Assembly (NCBI GenBank): GCA_045806505.1
Contig: JBJMJE010000315.1
Coordinates: forward strand, 1 to 15,250
DNA length: 15,250 nt
Direction: 5' to 3'
From: DASVFB01 sp045806505
Lineage (GTDB): Bacteria; Actinomycetota; Thermoleophilia; Gaiellales; Gaiellaceae
Shown here: positions 12,450 through 15,250 of the stretch, piece after piece
Layout of the letters: each line of letters opens with the position of its first letter
How positions within the stretch are numbered: position 1 is the first letter of the stretch
The notes under the pieces: model-generated
The model's database searches: none
Told to the model about the DNA's origin: nothing
What the model saw: only the letters and a program-made list of their open reading frames with translations
Made by a program: the position numbers and the translations under genes

Positions 12450-13285
12450 GCCTTGACTGCGCCTGCCGTCAGCCCGAACGAGATCTTGCGCTGCACGAGC
12501 AGGAAGAAGACGACGACCGGGATCGCGATCAGCGTCGAGCCGGCCATCAGCGCGCCCCAGTCCGTGTGCTTGCTCGTCCCGGTGATGTACGACAGCCACA
12601 CGGTCACCGTCTGCTTCGACTGGTCGTTGAGGAGGACGCGCGCGAAGATGTACTCGTTCCAGCACGTGATGAACGCGAACACCGACGTGGCGACGAGCCC
12701 CGGCGCGATGAGCGGCAAGAGGATCCGCGTGAATGCGCCGACGCGGCTGTTGCCGTCGACGAGCGCCGCCTCCTCGAGCTCCTTCGGAATGCTGAGGATG
12801 AAGCCGCGGAGCGTCCACACCGCGAACGGCAGCACGAACGTCAGGTACGTGATGATCAGGCCGCTGAGCGCGTTGACCTGGTGGTAGCGGGCGAGCACGA
12901 CGTAGAGCGGGATGATCAGCCCCGCCTGCGGGAGCATCTGGATCCCGATCACCAGGACGATGAACACCTTGAGCCCGCTGAAGCGGTACTTCGCCAGCGC
13001 GACGGCGGCGAGGAACGCCAGCACCATTGCAATCGCGACGGTCACGAGCACGACGATGAGGCTGTTCTTCACGTCCGCCCAGAAATACGGCAGCGCCATC
13101 GCGGCACGGAAGTGGTCGAGCGTCGGGTGCAGCGGAGCCCACTGCGGGGTCTCCGCGATGATCCCGGAGTCCGGCTTGAACGCCGTCGACACCATCCAGT
13201 AGACCGGGAACGCCATGACGGCGGAGACGGCGAGCCCGAGCGCGTTCCAGCCCCACTGGCCGTAGCGGTGACGGCTCCTCCTCAT
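12446..13285 (-). CDS. Sugar ABC transporter permease 2 (MalG/DasC type)
   Basis: This is a 279-aa inner-membrane permease of the carbohydrate uptake-1 class. A short basic N terminus (MRRSRHRYGQWG) precedes about six helices, with a periplasmic-side loop (TAFKPDSGIIAETPQWAPLH) after the first helix as in MalG relatives. The cytoplasmic EAA loop that docks the ATPase is clear: EEAALVDGNSRVGAFTRILL, followed by P-L-I-A-P-G. The ATG at 13285 overlaps the TGA of permease 1 as ATGA, and its own TGA overlaps the GH20 start, so three genes are coupled. It forms a heterodimer with permease 1. The cognate ATPase is not in this window. Confidence 0.93.
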   Translation of the reverse strand: MRRSRHRYGQWGWNALGLAVSAVMAFPVYWMVSTAFKPDSGIIAETPQWAPLHPTLDHFRAAMALPYFWADVKNSLIVVLVTVAIAMVLAFLAAVALAKYRFSGLKVFIVLVIGIQMLPQAGLIIPLYVVLARYHQVNALSGLIITYLTFVLPFAVWTLRGFILSIPKELEEAALVDGNSRVGAFTRILLPLIAPGLVATSVFAFITCWNEYIFARVLLNDQSKQTVTVWLSYITGTSKHTDWGALMAGSTLIAIPVVVFFLLVQRKISFGLTAGAVKA

Positions 13286-14250
13286 CCGGCGTCCCCGATC
13301 TTGACCATGCGCCGCACGTAGAACACGCTCATCGCCGCGACGATCAGCAGCATCACGAGCGAGATGGCGGCGCCGCGGCCGAAGTCGGTCTTGAGGTAGC
13401 CCTCTTCGAAGAGGTAGACGCCCATCAGGTAGTTGCCCGGGTGCAGCTTCGCCTGGCTGATCAGCAGGAACGGCTGCGTGAACACGGCGAAGTCCCAGAT
13501 AATCGACAGGCTCGTGAGGATGAGAAGCACGGGCTTGAGGATCGGGAACGTGACGTCGCGGAAGACACGCCACGGCCGCGCGCCGTCGATCTCCGCCGCC
13601 TCGATCAGGTCGTTCGGCACCTGTGCGAGCGCGGCGTAGACGCTGATCGCGACGAACGGGATGCCGCCCCAGACGATCATCGCCGTCACGATGCTCAACT
13701 CGGAGAACGTCGACGCATACCAGTCGTGGCGGGAGAAGTCGCCCAGATGGAACTGCGTCAGGATGGAGTTGACGACGCCGTTCTCGAAGTTCGTCATCCA
13801 GTACCAGACCTGCACCGCGACGACGACCGGCATCGACCAGACGAGCACGAGCGACGAGGTGAGGATGATCCGCACGAAGCCGGAGACGCGTACCGCAAGC
13901 AGTGCGAAGAGCGTGCCAAGCCCGATCGTCAGTCCGACGTTGGCAACTGTGAAGACGGCGGTGCGCAGCAGCGTGTGCCAAAAGACCGGGTCGTGCAGGA
14001 TCGAGCCGTAGTTGGAAAGCCCTGCTGCCTTCCCCTTGTGCTGGATCAGCTCGAACAGCCCGTACTGCTGGAACGACAGCTGAACGAGGCGGTAGATCGG
14101 GTACCCGAGCACCACGCCGACCGTCACGACGACCGGGAGGATCAGCCAGTAGGGGACCGATGCGCCGAGCGCGCGGCGCCACGCCGAAGCGCGACGCCGC
14201 CGAGGCCACGAAGGCGTGGTCTCGGCGGCGATCGCTACCTCTTGCTGCAA
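13282..14250 (-). CDS. Sugar ABC transporter permease 1 (MalF/DasB type)
   Basis: This is a 322-aa membrane permease. After a basic, probably cytoplasmic N terminus of about 30 residues (PRRRRASAWRRALG) come about six helices, beginning WLILPVVVTVGVVLGYPIYR. The EAA docking loop is EAAEIDGARPWRVFRDVTFP. The TTG at 14250 is the only plausible start before the first helix; it lies 4 bp after the solute-binding-protein stop, with a weak ribosome-binding site, so translation probably depends on coupling to the gene before. Downstream it overlaps permease 2 by 4 nt. With permease 2 it forms the channel of a CUT1-type importer for an oligosaccharide, inferred from the linked GH20 enzyme. Confidence 0.93.
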   Translation of the reverse strand: MQQEVAIAAETTPSWPRRRRASAWRRALGASVPYWLILPVVVTVGVVLGYPIYRLVQLSFQQYGLFELIQHKGKAAGLSNYGSILHDPVFWHTLLRTAVFTVANVGLTIGLGTLFALLAVRVSGFVRIILTSSLVLVWSMPVVVAVQVWYWMTNFENGVVNSILTQFHLGDFSRHDWYASTFSELSIVTAMIVWGGIPFVAISVYAALAQVPNDLIEAAEIDGARPWRVFRDVTFPILKPVLLILTSLSIIWDFAVFTQPFLLISQAKLHPGNYLMGVYLFEEGYLKTDFGRGAAISLVMLLIVAAMSVFYVRRMVKIGDAG

Positions 14251-14254
14251 GGTG

Positions 14255-15250
14255 CTACGAGCCGTTCAGAACCGAGGCGATGTTGTCGCTCGCGGAGCTG
14301 GCGGCCTGCTTGATCGACAGCTTGCCCGTCAGGATCTGGGAAAGCATGTTGCGGAGGATGTTGCCGTTCTCGACGTCGACCCAGTGCTTCGCCGTCGGAA
14401 CGAACCAGCTGCGTTGGGCGGCACGCTCGTTGATCGTCGAGCCGAGGAGGTTCGTCGCGTTCGGGATGTTGCCCTTCGCCTGGAACACCTTCTCGGTCGA
14501 GGTGTCGGTGAAGGCCTTGATCCAGTCCGCGGCCTCGTTCTTGTTCGAGCTCGTGACCGGAACGGCCAGATCCGAACCGCCGAGGAAGCCGGGCATCGGC
14601 GTGCCCTTGATGTGGCCGGGCATCACGAACTGCCCCGTCGACGCCTTGTAGCTGTCGCCGACACAGCAGCTGAACCAGCTCGGGCCGATCATCGACGCGG
14701 CGCCACCGTGCGCGTAGACGTCGTACGGGTTCGGGCGCGTCTCGATCGTCGTCTTGCTCGCCTTCGACGCGGCCTGGAAGAACGCCTTGTACGCGGCGAG
14801 CCCGGCCATCGCGGCCTTGCTGTTCAGCGCACCGACCCACTGGCCGCGCTTCTGCGCCGCGATCCGCCCGCCGTAGTCGTAGACGAAGCCCATTGCGACG
14901 TACCAGTCGGTGCCGGCGATGTAGACCGGCGAGAAGTTCTTGCCCTTGTTCTTGCCCGCGAGCTTGCGTGCGTCGGCCGTGTACTCCGCCAGGCTCGACG
15001 GCAGCTTGTTGATGCCGGCCTTCTTGAAGAGGTCGGTGCGGTAGGTCACGACGCGAGAGCCCGCGTAGTACGGAACGCCGTAGACCTTGCCGTTGAACTG
15101 ACCCGAGGCCGCGAGGCCCTTGAGCCACGAGCTCGAGTTCGCGAACGACCCCTTCTTCGAAGTGAGGTCTGCGAACGCTCCGGCGGCCATGTACTTCGTC
15201 ATCTCCGTGTTCCCCATATCGATGACGTCCGGTGCGTTGTTCGCCGCGAG
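14255..15250 (-). CDS. Extracellular sugar-binding protein of the ABC transporter, N terminus off-window
   Basis: At least 331 residues of a family 1 solute-binding protein; the frame is open to the window edge, so the signal peptide and first lobe start lie outside. Visible family features are LAANNAPDVIDMGNTEMTKY near the edge, GKVYGVPYYAGSRVVTYRTD followed by LFKKAG, a mid-protein aromatic/Gly-rich region (AHGGAASMIGPSWFSCC), and a C-terminal helix bundle (ADWIKAFTD, then LRNMLSQILTGKLSIKQAAS). An internal ATG at 15217 is not the real start because the family homology continues upstream. The CC pair in 'WFSCCVGD' is unusual for this family and could form a disulfide. It captures the sugar outside the membrane and delivers it to the two permeases. 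The exact ligand cannot be read from the sequence; an N-acetylhexosamine oligosaccharide is inferred from the GH20 gene. Confidence 0.92.
   Translation of the reverse strand, partial: LAANNAPDVIDMGNTEMTKYMAAGAFADLTSKKGSFANSSSWLKGLAASGQFNGKVYGVPYYAGSRVVTYRTDLFKKAGINKLPSSLAEYTADARKLAGKNKGKNFSPVYIAGTDWYVAMGFVYDYGGRIAAQKRGQWVGALNSKAAMAGLAAYKAFFQAASKASKTTIETRPNPYDVYAHGGAASMIGPSWFSCCVGDSYKASTGQFVMPGHIKGTPMPGFLGGSDLAVPVTSSNKNEAADWIKAFTDTSTEKVFQAKGNIPNATNLLGSTINERAAQRSWFVPTAKHWVDVENGNILRNMLSQILTGKLSIKQAASSASDNIASVLNGS

Noticed and set aside
12450..13256. GH20 reading frame stays open far upstream, suggesting a 621-aa fusion
   Set aside because: The upstream part is Arg/His-rich and lies over the well-supported permease 2 gene in another frame; the GTGA overlap marks the true start.
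13286..14209. Permease 2 frame open to give a 587-aa protein
   Set aside because: The extra part is Arg/Pro-rich sequence overlapping permease 1, which has clear membrane helices and an EAA loop. The ATGA junction at 13285 fits the true start.

Overview
The window is GC-rich, densely coded bacterial DNA with no mobile element, CRISPR array, tRNA or rRNA that I could see. The protein styles point to a high-GC actinobacterium, and I would guess the class Thermoleophilia (Gaiella/Solirubrobacter-like). These styles include an EttA starting MDEYVFSM, a large LuxR-type ATPase regulator beside small secreted proteins, a DUF6325-like protein and an AlkZ/HTH_42 protein. This placement is an inference from sequence style, not a database match.

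Layout, left to right. (1) 1-1202 (-): N-terminal 400 codons of a membrane diguanylate cyclase, cut by the window edge inside its GGDEF motif. (2) 1203-3190 (+): a 116-bp divergent spacer with a possible structured element, a stand-alone MocR-like GntR DNA-binding domain, and a secreted seven-repeat 'GloVer' (TIGR03803-type) protein with a C-terminal Ig-like domain, followed by a perfect 16-bp hairpin. (3) 3277-4947 (+): ABC-F translation factor EttA, tail to tail with a DUF1269/DUF6325-like gene (4951-5490, -). (4) 5491-5773: a 283-bp gene-free stretch with several inverted repeats. (5) 5774-7687 (-): a secreted thrombospondin-type-3-repeat protein followed after 27 bp by an AlkZ-like winged-helix glycosylase-family protein. 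(6) 7795-10638 (+): a 947-aa LAL-type LuxR regulator, divergent from the TSP3 gene and tail to tail with a second small secreted protein (10643-11083, -). (7) 11242-11424 (+): a 60-aa small protein whose 3' end overlaps the next operon. (8) 11391-15250 (-): a sugar-uptake operon reading solute-binding protein (N terminus off-window), permease 1, permease 2, GH20 beta-N-acetylhexosaminidase, with 4-nt spacing or overlaps throughout.

How the genes work together. The last operon has the same order as the Streptomyces dasABC-dasD chitobiose system: import of an N-acetylhexosamine oligosaccharide, then cytoplasmic cleavage by a signal-less, catalytic-domain-only GH20 enzyme. No transporter ATPase lies in the window, so a shared MsiK-like ATPase is likely. 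The LuxR regulator sits between two genes for small exported proteins. The upstream regions of both share CCCCAAAC and related boxes, which suggests a small regulon. Nothing in the window is clearly a new system. The most promising leads are the LuxR/secreted-protein module, the das-like operon outside Streptomyces, and the stand-alone MocR-type domain beside the secreted propeller-like protein.
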